A stretch of 64,000 bases of DNA from an uncultured Planococcus sp. (GTDB lineage Bacteria > Bacillota > Bacilli > Bacillales_A > Planococcaceae): assembly GCA_947493585.1 (NCBI GenBank), contig CANLRI010000003.1:310001-374000 (forward strand), in the 5' to 3' direction. A program made the translations under genes and the position numbers. Positions 9,282 to 19,304 of this stretch are shown one piece after another. Position 1 is the first letter of the stretch. Each line of letters starts with the position of its first letter. The notes beneath the pieces were generated by a model that saw nothing but the letters and a program-made list of their open reading frames with translations, made no database searches and was not told where the DNA came from.

Positions 9282-10139
9282 TTATTTGAAGAATAATTTC
9301 ATGACGAATCCACGAAGCCCGATCTTGAACGGCGACGGCAACTCCAGATACGCCGCTGCGAGCGTGCGCATCGCTTTGCTTGCTGCTCCATTTGGATGCG
9401 AAAGCAGGAATGGCTGCTGCTTTTTAACGGCTTGCGGCACATGGAGATCCGATGGCAAAATGCCCAGCGTCCGGATGTCTTTATCCAAAAAACGCCCTGC
9501 GACTTCCGCAAAATTCTCGGCTGTCTGGCGCCCTTCTTTGCCGTCGGTACATTGATTGACGACAAGGCGGATAGCCAGGTCCGGGTCTTTTGCATGCATC
9601 ATCTTGACGACCGAATAGGCATCGGTGACCGAAGTCGGTTCAGGCGTCGTAACCAATAGCACTTCATCCGCTGCGAGCAGAAAGCGCATATTATTTTCCG
9701 ACAATCCCGCTCCTGTATCGAGCAGCACAAAATCCACTTTTCCTTGCAGGCTGCCGAGCTGTTCCATAAAACGTTTCATTTTATCGGCATCGAGTTCAAA
9801 CAGTCCTGAAAACCCTTGCCCTCCGGCAATCAACTGCAAGCCGAGCGGGCCGCGCTCAATCACGTCTTCAATTGCCAATTGCTTGTCGAGCATGCCCGCA
9901 ATCGTTTCGCGCGGCGCATGGCCGAACAAGATATCAATATTGGCAAATCCCAAATCGACGTCGATGATCAACACCGATTTCCCTTGTTCGATCAACGCAA
10001 GCGCAAAGTTCAACGTGAAATTCGATTTGCCGACGCCGCCTTTCCCGCTTGTCACAGCCAGCACACGCGTATTGCGTATGCTGGGCTTCGTATTCTTACG
10101 GGACATCTTCTCTCTTAACTGAACGGCCTGGTCACGCAT
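9282..10139 (-). CDS. flhG: Flagellar number regulator FlhG (MinD-like ATPase)
   Basis: ParA/MinD-type ATPase controlling flagellar number and placement with FlhF. The deviant Walker A is SGKGGVGKSNFT near residue 32, and LLDTGAGL is the switch II/Walker B region. I chose the ATG at 10139 (MRDQAVQLREKM), which matches the conserved DQA-LR activator motif at the N-terminus of FlhG proteins and overlaps flhF by 8 bases. A longer reading frame extending to 10199 adds 20 unrelated residues. 285 aa. Confidence 0.94.
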   Translation of the reverse strand: MRDQAVQLREKMSRKNTKPSIRNTRVLAVTSGKGGVGKSNFTLNFALALIEQGKSVLIIDVDLGFANIDILFGHAPRETIAGMLDKQLAIEDVIERGPLGLQLIAGGQGFSGLFELDADKMKRFMEQLGSLQGKVDFVLLDTGAGLSENNMRFLLAADEVLLVTTPEPTSVTDAYSVVKMMHAKDPDLAIRLVVNQCTDGKEGRQTAENFAEVAGRFLDKDIRTLGILPSDLHVPQAVKKQQPFLLSHPNGAASKAMRTLAAAYLELPSPFKIGLRGFVMKLFFK

Positions 10140-11232
10140 GGCGCAGCTCCCCCGCAATGTAATCAGCGATGCGCCCAGGCGTTGCCGCAACCAAATCATC
10201 CGGCACGTTTTGCCCTGTCGCGATGCGGCGAAGCGGTATCCGGTAGCGGTGCAATAAATTAAGGATGACCCCGGCAGAAGCCGTTTCGTCTTTTTTCGTC
10301 AACAATAACTCATCGATCGACAACGATTCGAAATTGCCGATGATCTGAACCATGTCTTCATATTTTGCCGTCATGCTCAAGACTAGAGTCGTATGGATAT
10401 GCTGCGTTTCCGGCAGCAGCTTCTGTAAATCTTCAATGTATTCGGCTTGCTGGTAATTGCGCCCTGCGGTATCGATCAAAATGACGTCGCAGTCTTTTAA
10501 GGCATCAAGTGCTCCGGCCAGTTGTTCACGCGATTCGACCACTTCGACCGGCACATCCAGGATTTCGCCGTAAGTTTTCAATTGCGCCACGGCTGCAATA
10601 CGATACGTATCGGCAGTGATTAAACCGACGGTGCGTTTATGTTCCAGCAATTGCTCCGCCGCAACTTTCGCGATGGTCGTCGTTTTGCCGACGCCTGTCG
10701 GACCGATAAAGCAGGCAATCGAAGGTGCGTCATTCTTGACGGCTTGTTGATGCTGTTCAATAAAGCGGACGAGCTCCGCATGAAATGCCTCCTGCACCGG
10801 CTCTTCGCTTTCTGATGTCTTCAGCAATTTAGAGAGAAGCTCTGTCTGCACTGCTTGTTCCACGCCTTGCTTTTCCAGTAAGCTTCGCATCGGACGCAAT
10901 TTTTCAGGCAGCCGATCTTCGGGCCCTTCGTGCATCATGAGCCGCTTCAAACTTTGCAGCTCGTCCATCAGCGCATCATTTTCCTGGTTCTTTGCCGCCG
11001 GCGCTTCAGCCGCCACCGCTGGCCCTTTGACTGGTGCCACAGCTTTTGGTGCCGGTTGTTCCGCTGTTTCGGCTGCCGCGGTCACTTCCAGGCAGTCTTT
11101 TCGGAACAAGCCGAACAAGCCGCCGGTCTTCACTTTTTTCGTGTTGAGGATCAGGGCATCATCGCCCAAATCTCTTTTGATGAGCACCATGGCTTCAGGC
11201 ATCGTAGCGACTCGGTAAGTTTTTAATCTCAT
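10132..11232 (-). CDS. flhF: Flagellar biosynthesis SRP-type GTPase FlhF
   Basis: 366 aa, with a basic N-terminal domain, a middle Ala/Pro-rich linker and an NG domain. G1 is GPTGVGKTTT near residue 180; DTAGR near residue 265 is G3. It belongs to the SRP54/FtsY GTPase family and determines where flagella are assembled. It overlaps flhA by 4 bases and flhG by 8, so the three are translationally coupled. Confidence 0.95.
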   Translation of the reverse strand: MRLKTYRVATMPEAMVLIKRDLGDDALILNTKKVKTGGLFGLFRKDCLEVTAAAETAEQPAPKAVAPVKGPAVAAEAPAAKNQENDALMDELQSLKRLMMHEGPEDRLPEKLRPMRSLLEKQGVEQAVQTELLSKLLKTSESEEPVQEAFHAELVRFIEQHQQAVKNDAPSIACFIGPTGVGKTTTIAKVAAEQLLEHKRTVGLITADTYRIAAVAQLKTYGEILDVPVEVVESREQLAGALDALKDCDVILIDTAGRNYQQAEYIEDLQKLLPETQHIHTTLVLSMTAKYEDMVQIIGNFESLSIDELLLTKKDETASAGVILNLLHRYRIPLRRIATGQNVPDDLVAATPGRIADYIAGELRHA

Positions 11233-13268
11233 GGGATATTCACGACTCCAACACTTTGGATTTCAATTTCAGGCTCCAACTCGTTATAGGACAACACCGG
11301 CAGATCCGGCGCAAAGCGTTCCACGAACTGGCGCATATAGATGCGGATCGCAGGCGAAGTGAGCAGAATCGGCTGGACGCCGTTTTGTTGCAGCTGCCCC
11401 GCCTGCTCGGTGATTTTCTGGAAAATCGTCTGGGACGATTCCGGGTCGATCGACAGGTAATTGCCTTGCTCGGTACGGTGGACCGAATCGGCGAATTTCT
11501 TCTCCAGGCTCGCTCCTGCCGTGATAACTTTCAGTGCTTCATTGTCCGGGGCATACTGGCGGGTGATTTGTCTCGCGAGTGCCTGGCGCACATATTCCGT
11601 CAGCAAATCGACATCTTTCGTCTGGGGCGCATAATCAGCCAAAGTTTCCAAAACGACTAGCAAATTGCGGATCGACACTTTTTCCTTCAGCAATTTCATG
11701 AGCACTTTTTGGACTTCGCCGATACTCATCAAATTAGGAATCAATTCTTCGACGACGGCTGGAGAAGAGTCACGGATATTTTCAATCAGTGATTTCACTT
11801 CCTGGCGGCCGACGAGTTCATGCGCATGGCGTTTGATGATTTCCGTTAAATGCGTGGAGACGACAGACGGCGGATCGACGATGGCATAGCCTGCCATCTC
11901 TGCTTCTTCTTTCATGTCTTCATCGACCCATAATGCCGGCATGCCAAACGCAGGCTCGACCGTTTCGATGCCAAAAACGTTTTCATCATCGACGCCCGGG
12001 CTCATCGCGAGATAATGATCGAGCATGATGTCGCCTCGCGCGACCCGGTTGCCTTTGATCTTAATGACGTACTCGTTCGGCTGCAGCTGGATATTATCGC
12101 GGATGCGGATGACCGGAACGACAATGCCCAGTTCCATCGCGCATTGCCGGCGAATCATGATGACGCGGTCCAATAGGTCCCCGCCCTGGTTTTTATCAGC
12201 GATTGGAATCAAACCGTAGCCGAACTCGAATTCGATCGCATCGACATGCAGTAGGTCCGTGACGCTTTCCGGGCTTTTCAGATCGGCCGCTTCTTTTTCG
12301 CCCGGGTCGCTGTCTTTTTCGACCGCTTCCTCGGCGTTGAGCGTTTTTTGCATCCTAAAGGCACTAAAGGCAATGACGCCAGCGACTGGCATAATCAACA
12401 GCGGACTGATGGGTGTAAAAACGGCAAGCATCATCAGCGTTCCAGCGACGACGTACAGCATTTTCGGGAAAGCGAACAATTGACGGGTAATATCGGATCC
12501 GAGGTTGCCATCCGACACGGCACGGGTGACGACAATCCCCATTGCAGTCGAAATCAACAGCGCCGGGATTTGGCTGACCAGTCCATCGCCGATCGATAGC
12601 AAAGTGAACAATTGTGCCGCTTCGCCGATCGGCAAGCCATGGACGACGACGCCGATCATCAAGCCGCCGATGATATTGATGATGGTGATAATGATACCGG
12701 CGATCGCATCGCCTTTAACAAATTTACTGGCACCGTCCATCGCGCCGTAGAAATCGGCTTCCTGCCCGACTTTTTCGCGGCGTGTTTTCGCTTCGCGGTC
12801 AGAAATCATGCCGGCGCCCAGATCAGCATCGATGCTCATCTGTTTACCGGGCATCGAATCGAGCGTGAAACGGGCCGCAACTTCTGCTACCCGCTCCGAA
12901 CCTTTGGTGATAACGAGGAATTGGATGATGACCAAAATCAAGAACACCAAGATCCCGATGATGGCACTGCCCCCGACCACGAACGAGCCAAAGGTTTCGA
13001 TGACTTGCCCACCGGTTTGATTGGTCAGAATCGAGCGTGTCGTCGAGACGTTCAAACCGAGACGGAACAAAGTCGTCAACAGGAGGAGCGTCGGAAAGAT
13101 CGAGAACTGCAACGGTTCTTGCGTGTTCATCGCCACCAGGATGATGGTCAGCGCCAAGCTGATATTGATCATGATTAAAATATCCAATAACAGCGGCGGC
13201 AGCGGGATAACCATCATGATGACAATCATGATCACCGATACCAATATCGCATAATCTCTGAATTTCAA
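11229..13268 (-). CDS. flhA: Flagellar type III export gate protein FlhA
   Basis: 679 aa, the usual size. Eight hydrophobic segments in the first about 310 residues form the export gate, with the conserved FHIPEP-type loop (DSMPGKQMSIDADLGAG, near residue 148), followed by a cytosolic substrate-docking domain. The start is TTG at 13268, with GGAGGAAG 5 bases upstream. Between it and flhB lies a 326-base gap that carries a repeat element, although the genes are otherwise tightly packed. Confidence 0.97.
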   Translation of the reverse strand: MKFRDYAILVSVIMIVIMMVIPLPPLLLDILIMINISLALTIILVAMNTQEPLQFSIFPTLLLLTTLFRLGLNVSTTRSILTNQTGGQVIETFGSFVVGGSAIIGILVFLILVIIQFLVITKGSERVAEVAARFTLDSMPGKQMSIDADLGAGMISDREAKTRREKVGQEADFYGAMDGASKFVKGDAIAGIIITIINIIGGLMIGVVVHGLPIGEAAQLFTLLSIGDGLVSQIPALLISTAMGIVVTRAVSDGNLGSDITRQLFAFPKMLYVVAGTLMMLAVFTPISPLLIMPVAGVIAFSAFRMQKTLNAEEAVEKDSDPGEKEAADLKSPESVTDLLHVDAIEFEFGYGLIPIADKNQGGDLLDRVIMIRRQCAMELGIVVPVIRIRDNIQLQPNEYVIKIKGNRVARGDIMLDHYLAMSPGVDDENVFGIETVEPAFGMPALWVDEDMKEEAEMAGYAIVDPPSVVSTHLTEIIKRHAHELVGRQEVKSLIENIRDSSPAVVEELIPNLMSIGEVQKVLMKLLKEKVSIRNLLVVLETLADYAPQTKDVDLLTEYVRQALARQITRQYAPDNEALKVITAGASLEKKFADSVHRTEQGNYLSIDPESSQTIFQKITEQAGQLQQNGVQPILLTSPAIRIYMRQFVERFAPDLPVLSYNELEPEIEIQSVGVVNIP

Positions 13269-13594
13269 ACTGCTTCCTCCTCTGTCGTGTTGCGGTTTGC
13301 TATGTATGTTGAAGATGATTCCGGATATTCCTGGGAAAGCGTGTTTTCCGAAGCTTACCGCTCGCTTTCCGTGGGGCGGGAATCGAGCCTCCTCGTCACT
13401 GCGTTCCTGCGGGGTCTCTCAAACCCGCTGATCCCACAGGAGTCGAGCGGACGCTTCTCCAAACACTTGGAGCTCTTACTCATATTGGACACTTTTATGA
13501 AGGTAGCCAGTTCTTAATACTAATAGAAGGTTATGAACTCATTCAGCGCTCTTGATACGTTCTTACTTCATTCAGTTCAGTATTAAATACACAT
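13269..13594. repeat. Intergenic repeat element between flhB and flhA
   Basis: The core is about 13355-13468. Its ends are inverted: CCGCTCG near 13359 and CGAGCGG near 13444. The interior carries GCTTTCCGTGGGG, CCTCCTCGTC, CCTGCGGGGTCT and GATCCCACAGGAGTC. These blocks are those of a short intergenic repeat I recall from many Bacillaceae and Planococcaceae genomes, and related copies lie at 36009-36114 and 36184-36283. No transposase is encoded. The remaining bases show no gene. Confidence 0.7.
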
Positions 13595-14686
13595 TTATGA
13601 AAGCTTGCCCTTTAAAGCATAGATATAAGCAAGGACTTCGGCGACGGCGAGGAACAGTTCTTCGGGCACGGAATCGCCGATTGATACTTGTGCGTAGAGC
13701 GAGCGGGCGAGTGGCTTGTTTTCCATTGTCACGATGCCGAGCTCTTTCGCTTTTTCTTTGATCTTGAGCGCCGTGAAATCTTTGCCCATTGCAATAACTT
13801 TCGGCGCTTCCATCGTTTCGGCGTCGTATTGGATGGCAATCGCGTAATGCGTCGGGTTGGTGATGACGACGTCAGCATTCGGCAAATCCTGGATCATGCG
13901 GTTCATGCTCATTTGGCGTTGCTTTTCCTTGATCTTTTGCTTGATCAACGGGTCGCCTTCCGCCTTTTTGTATTCGTCTTTAATGTCTTGCTTGGACATC
14001 CGGATGCCTTTTTCGAACTCATATTTCTGGTACATATAGTCGAGCGTTGATAAAGACAGTAAAATCAGTGCCGCAACCATGCCCATCTGGAGGACGAGGC
14101 CGCCGACGAGGCTCAGGGAGTCGCGAAGGCTTTGCCGCGACAGCGAGAAAATCTCTTCCTGCCCGAACCACAACACGCCAAACGCCGCGCCACCGACAAT
14201 CGCAATCTTCATCAAGGATTTGGCCAGTTCCACAAGCGCACGAACCGAGAAAATCCGTTTGGCGCCTTTGATCGGATCGAGCCGCTCGAGCTTCGCTTTC
14301 AACGGTTCTGCCGTAAACAACGGTCCGACCTGCATGTAATTTCCGAGAAATCCGAAGACCACTCCGACCAGCATAATCGGCACAATGACCAAGAACGCAT
14401 CCATGGCCAGTTGTTCGAACATGAGCCGGATCGTGTCTGGCGTGATATCCCAACTGATGTATTGGATATAATTGATGCGGTAAATGGCAAGCAGCTGGTC
14501 GAGCATCCACTCCCCGAGAAAACTCAAGACGAGTATGCCGCCGAGCATGATGAGTGCGGCCGCGACTTCCTGGCTTTTGGCCACTTGGCCTTTCTTGCGT
14601 GATTCCTGGCGCTTTTGGGGCGTCGCCTTTTCGGTCTTTTCCCCGGCAAAAAACTGCAGGTCCAGGTTCAATGGATAGCGTTTCAT
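13595..14686 (-). CDS. flhB: Flagellar export switch protein FlhB
   Basis: 363 aa; four transmembrane segments, then a cytosolic domain with the autocleavage motif NPTH (near residue 272, within VVITNPTHYAIAI). Cleavage between N and P switches export from hook to filament substrates. The start directly follows the fliR stop. Confidence 0.97.
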   Translation of the reverse strand: MKRYPLNLDLQFFAGEKTEKATPQKRQESRKKGQVAKSQEVAAALIMLGGILVLSFLGEWMLDQLLAIYRINYIQYISWDITPDTIRLMFEQLAMDAFLVIVPIMLVGVVFGFLGNYMQVGPLFTAEPLKAKLERLDPIKGAKRIFSVRALVELAKSLMKIAIVGGAAFGVLWFGQEEIFSLSRQSLRDSLSLVGGLVLQMGMVAALILLSLSTLDYMYQKYEFEKGIRMSKQDIKDEYKKAEGDPLIKQKIKEKQRQMSMNRMIQDLPNADVVITNPTHYAIAIQYDAETMEAPKVIAMGKDFTALKIKEKAKELGIVTMENKPLARSLYAQVSIGDSVPEELFLAVAEVLAYIYALKGKLS

Positions 14687-14687
14687 C

Positions 14688-15464
14688 CTATCCGCCTCCC
14701 AATAAGCTGATTAATTCGCCCATGCTGCCCATCATTTTTTCAAAGAGAATCTGCAGCAAATAAAAGAACACGCTCATCGTCAAGAGCAGCAGCACAAAGC
14801 CGACAAAGATCTTTAGCGGCAAGCCGACCGCAAAGATATTCAATTGCGGCACGGCTTTTGTCAGGATGCCCAGTGCCACATCGATCAAAAACAAGGACGC
14901 GACAATCGGTAGGGAAATCTGGAAAGCGATGATGAACATTTCAATAAACAAATCGGTCATAAAACGCGCGATGGATTCCGCACCGACCAACAAAAACTCT
15001 TCCGCCGGCAGGGCGCGCAAGCTCTGCATGACGCCGTCTAGCATCATATGATGGCCGTTCACGGTCAATAGGAACAACAGCGCGAGCGTGTATTTGAATT
15101 GCCCGATGATCGGCACTTGAGCGCCCGTCTGCGGATCCAAGACATTGGCGATGGCAAAGCCCATCTGGAAATCGATGAACGCGCCCGCGATCTGCACTGC
15201 ATAAAGCAAAAGCGCGGCCGTAAAGCCAAGCGCCAAGCCGACCGCCAGCTCCTTGAAGATCAGCAAAGTGTAGCTGCCATCGAGCACCAATGCCGTTTCC
15301 GGAGCCCAAGCAGTGGTCGCTGTCAACGCGAGAAAAGCGGCAATGCCGATCTTGAATTGATTGGGCACGCCCCTCATCGCAAACAGCGGCGCAATCAGGA
15401 AAAATGCGGTAAGGCGGATAAGCACGAGCAGGAAGAACGGCAGCAGATTCAGAACATCATTCAT
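14688..15464 (-). CDS. fliR: Flagellar export protein FliR
   Basis: 258 aa integral membrane component of the FliPQR export channel; six hydrophobic helices and the conserved RLTAFFLIAPLF stretch near the N-terminus. It follows fliQ after 6 bases and abuts flhB. Confidence 0.95.
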   Translation of the reverse strand: MNDVLNLLPFFLLVLIRLTAFFLIAPLFAMRGVPNQFKIGIAAFLALTATTAWAPETALVLDGSYTLLIFKELAVGLALGFTAALLLYAVQIAGAFIDFQMGFAIANVLDPQTGAQVPIIGQFKYTLALLFLLTVNGHHMMLDGVMQSLRALPAEEFLLVGAESIARFMTDLFIEMFIIAFQISLPIVASLFLIDVALGILTKAVPQLNIFAVGLPLKIFVGFVLLLLTMSVFFYLLQILFEKMMGSMGELISLLGGG

Positions 15465-15470
15465 CGGCGC

Positions 15471-15740
15471 TTATCCGATAAACCGTGGAAGCTGCTCGAA
15501 CAAATCGCGCGTATAATCCAGGAGCATCGTCAGCATCCAGGGGCCGAAAATGACGAGCGACAGGAAAACCGCCAGTATTTTCGGGATGAATGCCAGAGTT
15601 TGCTCCTGGATTTGGGTCATGGCCTGGAACACGCTGACCAATAGCCCCACTCCCAGTGCGATGAGCAATAACGGAGCTGATATGAGAATGATGAGGTAAA
15701 TGGATTGTTCTGCTAGTTTGATGACCATATCCGGCGTCAA
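15471..15740 (-). CDS. fliQ: Flagellar export protein FliQ
   Basis: 89 aa with two transmembrane helices, forming the FliPQR channel. The TTG at 15740 is chosen: it has GAGAGGAAG 7 bases upstream and gives a protein beginning MTPDMVIKLAEQS, the exact length of FliQ elsewhere. A longer ATG frame to 15797 would run into fliP and adds 19 atypical residues. Conserved QIQEQTLAFIPK is present. Confidence 0.93.
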   Translation of the reverse strand: MTPDMVIKLAEQSIYLIILISAPLLLIALGVGLLVSVFQAMTQIQEQTLAFIPKILAVFLSLVIFGPWMLTMLLDYTRDLFEQLPRFIG

Positions 15741-15757
15741 ATAAATTCTTCCTCTCG

Positions 15758-16441
15758 CTAAAAGCTGACAAGCAGCGATTCGATGATTAAATACCATCCA
15801 TCCACCAGGACGAACAATAAGATTTTAAAAGGCAGTGAAATCATGACCGGTGGCAGCATCATCATCCCCATCGCCATCAAAGTCGACGCAACGACCATAT
15901 CGATGATCAAAAACGGGATGAAAATGACGAAGCCGATCTGGAAAGCGGTCTTCAATTCGCTCAGTGCGAATGCCGGGATCAGCGAAGTCAACGGGATGCC
16001 TTCGATGCTGTCCGGCTTTTCCAATTCGGCGTATTTGAAGAACAACGCCAAATCTTTTTCACGCGTATGCTGTGCCATGAACTCCTTAATTGGCAACATG
16101 GCGGCATCGAGCGCTTCTTGTTGCGTCAGTTCTTCATCCAAATACGGCTGGAGCGCGGTATCGTTCATTTCCGTCGCGACCGGCGCCATGATGAAAAAAG
16201 TTAAAAACAACGCCAATCCGACTAGCACCTGGTTTGGGGGCATCGATTGCGTCCCAAGCCCCGTCCGCACGAAACTCAAGACGATGATAATACGTGTGAA
16301 ACTCGTCATCATGATCAGGATGCCTGGTGCGAGCGATAACACTGTCAGCATCAATAATAATTGCAAAGTCGTTGACACGTCTCCCGGGTCGGTATTATCC
16401 AGTGAGATGCCGGGAATGGCCAATAACAATTCTGGGATCAT
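15758..16441 (-). CDS. fliP: Flagellar export protein FliP
   Basis: 227 aa; four hydrophobic helices with the family motifs [15 protein letters not shown] (near residue 44) and [21 protein letters not shown]. The first hydrophobic stretch may act as a signal sequence. It overlaps fliO by 4 bases. Confidence 0.96.
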   Translation of the reverse strand: MIPELLLAIPGISLDNTDPGDVSTTLQLLLMLTVLSLAPGILIMMTSFTRIIIVLSFVRTGLGTQSMPPNQVLVGLALFLTFFIMAPVATEMNDTALQPYLDEELTQQEALDAAMLPIKEFMAQHTREKDLALFFKYAELEKPDSIEGIPLTSLIPAFALSELKTAFQIGFVIFIPFLIIDMVVASTLMAMGMMMLPPVMISLPFKILLFVLVDGWYLIIESLLVSF

Positions 16442-17046
16442 CGCTGGTCCTCCCCGTCATCTGTGCGCTTTTTGCCGAAAGACAAGTGCCGTTCTTTTTG
16501 CTTGTACAAACTGCGGGCGAAATATTGCTCGAAATTCGCAAAAGACTCTTTCGATTTTCCACCGTTGCCGAATAACGCGGAGGCTGCTGGACGCTGTTGC
16601 TCCAAGTCTTGTTCCAAAGCAGCAATCTCCGCTTCTCCCGAAAACTCCTTGATGAGCGTTACTTCATTGCCCACGCCGATCAAATAGAATTGGCCGCCGA
16701 CTTTAACCAGCTGCAACGACTTGTTCTGGCCGAGCGGCGAGCCGCCCATCAGCTGGACTGCACGCTGTGACTGCACGCCTTTTTGGCGCATCGCTAAAAA
16801 TTTAATGAGCCCGTAGATCAATCCCGCGATCAGCAGCGTATAGAAAATCAATTGCCCAATGATCGCAGCAAAACTTTTCTCTTCGATTTCCGGCACCGCT
16901 TCCGCTTCTGCCGGTTCCGTTTCGCTTGCCGGGTCTTCTTTCAGCCAATCGGCCACATTTCCCGCATCTGCAGACGCCATTGCCGGCACAGCAAACCAAA
17001 GGGCAGCGAGCGCTATGAGTAGTAAAATCCATTGTCTGTAATTCAC
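16438..17046 (-). CDS. fliO: Flagellar biosynthesis protein FliO
   Basis: 202 aa, with an N-terminal signal peptide (cleavage after about residue 25), an acidic linker, a transmembrane helix (about 63-85) and the cytosolic FliO domain ([26 protein letters not shown]). It assists FliP assembly. In B. subtilis cheY lies immediately before it; here only 25 bases separate it from fliY. Confidence 0.92.
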   Translation of the reverse strand: MNYRQWILLLIALAALWFAVPAMASADAGNVADWLKEDPASETEPAEAEAVPEIEEKSFAAIIGQLIFYTLLIAGLIYGLIKFLAMRQKGVQSQRAVQLMGGSPLGQNKSLQLVKVGGQFYLIGVGNEVTLIKEFSGEAEIAALEQDLEQQRPAASALFGNGGKSKESFANFEQYFARSLYKQKERHLSFGKKRTDDGEDQR

Positions 17047-17071
17047 ACTTGCCGTACTCCTTCGCCTTGCA

Positions 17072-18115
17072 TCAACGCAATTTTGAAATGCGCTCTGCCG
17101 TACTTAAAATATCGGTCACCCGCACGCCGAAGTTTTCGTCGATGACGACCACTTCTCCGACAGCGATTAGTTTGTTATTGATGAGGATATCCACTGGCTC
17201 TCCTGCCAGTTTGTCGAGTTCGACGATCGAACCTTGCGACATCTCGAGAATTTCCTTGACCATCCGCTTCGTACGGCCCAGTTCCACCGTCACTTGCAGC
17301 GGAATGTCTAGGAGCATGTCGAGGTTGTTCGGCGCCGATTGTTCCGCGGCGATCTCGTCAAAGCTCGAAAACTGGACGGACTGGACACTTGGCCCTTTGG
17401 CATCCGGTTGTGACGTTTTTTCCGGTTGTTGCTGTTCATTTGATGACATATCCTGTGTCTCCTTCGCTTCTTCCGCTTGCTCGCAGCCTGCCAGCTCTTC
17501 GGCCAACTCTCGGCACGGTCCGGCTGGCAAATACATGCGGAACGCTACATTTTGGCGGTCGCCGACAGTCAGCGTAAATAGCGCTTCAGCAAACCATTGT
17601 TCTTTGGTGAAATGAGTGAACGGAAACTTCTGCCCCGCCTCCAGAATGTCCATGCCCGATAAGGAATAGCCGATCTCTTGGCCGCTGACCATCGACAAAG
17701 CTGCCGCTGATGATCCGATCAGACGCATGAGCATATCCTGGACTGCCGCGAACAGCTTGTCGCTGTCCGTTTCACCTGACAGCTCCGAAGTCATCGCATC
17801 CGCCTCTGCTTGGTCGAGCGTGACGATCTGCGGCATTTTCAACAAGCCGCTATATTCCCCGAGCGCGACGTAAACCGCCGTCTCGGTTTCAGCAAACAGC
17901 TCATCTTTGCTCTTTACGGTCCAAACCGGCCCTTTGATGGCTGCCGTTTCCGGAAACAGCGGGTCGCGAAGGGCAGCGGTGCCGCCGAACGCTGTGCAGA
18001 ACAACTCTTTCAATACGCTGAGTTCGTGGCTGCCTAAAGTTTCCTGTTGGACCGTGTTGTCTGTTTTATTCAGCAGCCCTTTCATCTCTTCAGGAGATAG
18101 GCGCTCATCCTTCAT
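17072..18115 (-). CDS. fliY: Flagellar motor switch protein FliY (FliN/CheC fusion) with degenerate phosphatase motifs
   Basis: 347 aa. The C-terminal SpoA/FliN domain is well conserved ([20 protein letters not shown], then [20 protein letters not shown]). The N-terminal CheC-like domain normally carries two E-x2-N phosphatase motifs. Here the first reads E37-L-F-C40 and the second D127-M-L-M130, so both asparagines are lost and one glutamate is replaced. The extreme N-terminus [10 protein letters not shown] is a diverged version of the CheY-P-binding LSQDEIDALL. I chose the ATG at 18115 (GGGGAAG upstream, 11-base overlap with fliM). The protein should still build the C-ring but probably does not dephosphorylate CheY-P. 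Confidence 0.92.
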   Translation of the reverse strand: MKDERLSPEEMKGLLNKTDNTVQQETLGSHELSVLKELFCTAFGGTAALRDPLFPETAAIKGPVWTVKSKDELFAETETAVYVALGEYSGLLKMPQIVTLDQAEADAMTSELSGETDSDKLFAAVQDMLMRLIGSSAAALSMVSGQEIGYSLSGMDILEAGQKFPFTHFTKEQWFAEALFTLTVGDRQNVAFRMYLPAGPCRELAEELAGCEQAEEAKETQDMSSNEQQQPEKTSQPDAKGPSVQSVQFSSFDEIAAEQSAPNNLDMLLDIPLQVTVELGRTKRMVKEILEMSQGSIVELDKLAGEPVDILINNKLIAVGEVVVIDENFGVRVTDILSTAERISKLR

Positions 18116-19049
18116 CGCAAACTTCCCCTTCCACACACAAGCCTGTAATTTGTACCGCCAGGCGGCCTTTTGAAATTCCGGGTTGTGCGAGGAATTTCTG
18201 TTTCTGGTCGATATACAGTTTTACCGGAGCATCAATTGATTCATCTAAGCGAAGAATATCGCCTTTCTTCAAGTCCAGAAAATCCTTGATATCGATTGCC
18301 ACTTCGCCCAGCACTGCCGCTACGTCCATCTTCGTTGCATGAAGGCGCTTTTCGAGCACTTCCACTTCCTCATGCTCGACTGCTTTTTTCTGGCTTGCCA
18401 GCCAATGGCGTGCAGATAATTTCGGCAAGACCTGTTCTAGCACCAAATGCGGCAGGCATAACTGAATCTCGCCTTCCGTTTCGCCAATCTTCGCCTGTAA
18501 TTTAACGATGATGACCGTTTCATTCGGCGAAGCCATCGGCAAGAATTGCGGGTTCACTTCCACTTCCTTTAATTCGGGTGTTAGCTCAATAACCGATGTC
18601 CAAGCTTCCTGAAAGCAACCCAGAGACTGGGCAAAGATCCGGTTGATGACACTGATTTCGATTTCGGTCAAATCACTCGGCTTTTGCACCACATTTCCTT
18701 GACCGCCAAGCAAGCGGTCAAACATGACATATGCCACTTCCGGCGAAAACTTCATCACCATGCTGCCATTGAGCGGAGGGGCTTCGAATACGCCGAGAAT
18801 CGACTTTTTCTCAATATTCTCGAGGAAATCTGTATAAGACACTTGCTCCACTTTTTCAGCAGTAATTTGCACGTAGGTGCGCAATTGTGTCGAAAAGTAG
18901 GAAGTCAACAGACGCGCAAAATTCTCGTGGATGCGGGATAGCGTCCGGATCTGGTCTTGTGAAAACCGCAAGGCCTTCTTGAAATCATAGGTATGAATTT
19001 TTTTGCTGCTCAGGGCTTCTGAGTTGCTGCCTGAAAAATTTGTTTCCAT
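18105..19049 (-). CDS. fliM: Flagellar motor switch protein FliM lacking the CheY-binding N-terminus
   Basis: 314 aa. The core is typical: [21 protein letters not shown] from residue 21, the GGQG region, [12 protein letters not shown], and a C-terminal SpoA domain. FliM normally opens with an LSQxEIDALL peptide that docks CheY-P; here the 20 residues before YDFKK (beginning [15 protein letters not shown]) contain no such motif. The start has GGAGAG upstream and directly follows flbD, so the short N-terminus is not a misplaced start: no in-frame EIDALL-like codons appear upstream. fliL, usually in between, has moved next to motB. Confidence 0.93.
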   Translation of the reverse strand: METNFSGSNSEALSSKKIHTYDFKKALRFSQDQIRTLSRIHENFARLLTSYFSTQLRTYVQITAEKVEQVSYTDFLENIEKKSILGVFEAPPLNGSMVMKFSPEVAYVMFDRLLGGQGNVVQKPSDLTEIEISVINRIFAQSLGCFQEAWTSVIELTPELKEVEVNPQFLPMASPNETVIIVKLQAKIGETEGEIQLCLPHLVLEQVLPKLSARHWLASQKKAVEHEEVEVLEKRLHATKMDVAAVLGEVAIDIKDFLDLKKGDILRLDESIDAPVKLYIDQKQKFLAQPGISKGRLAVQITGLCVEGEVCDEG

Positions 19050-19060
19050 ATTGACTCTCC

Positions 19061-19276
19061 TTACTCTTCCCTAGGTGCATCGTGCAATTTCGGCAGGATG
19101 TTGATATCACGGTAATAAGCCGATACTAAGTCAATCACTGTCCGTACTGGCTCCAACACATGCACTTTTCTTCCGGTAGTAAGCGTAACAACCGTGTCCG
19201 GCATGGCTTCAATGCGCTCAATATAAACCGCATTCAAGACGATTTCAGAACGGTTCAATCTTGTTAAGCGAATCAT
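19061..19276 (-). CDS. swrD: FlbD/SwrD family flagellar protein
   Basis: 71 aa, beginning MIRLTRLNRSEIVLNAVYIERIEA, the standard FlbD opening, with the TLTTGRKVHVLE core. B. subtilis SwrD raises flagellar power through MotAB. It lies between flgE and fliM as in Bacillus, without fliL. Confidence 0.93.
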   Translation of the reverse strand: MIRLTRLNRSEIVLNAVYIERIEAMPDTVVTLTTGRKVHVLEPVRTVIDLVSAYYRDINILPKLHDAPREE

Positions 19277-19304
19277 TGCGCTTCACTCCGTTCGGCTGGT
19301 TTTA

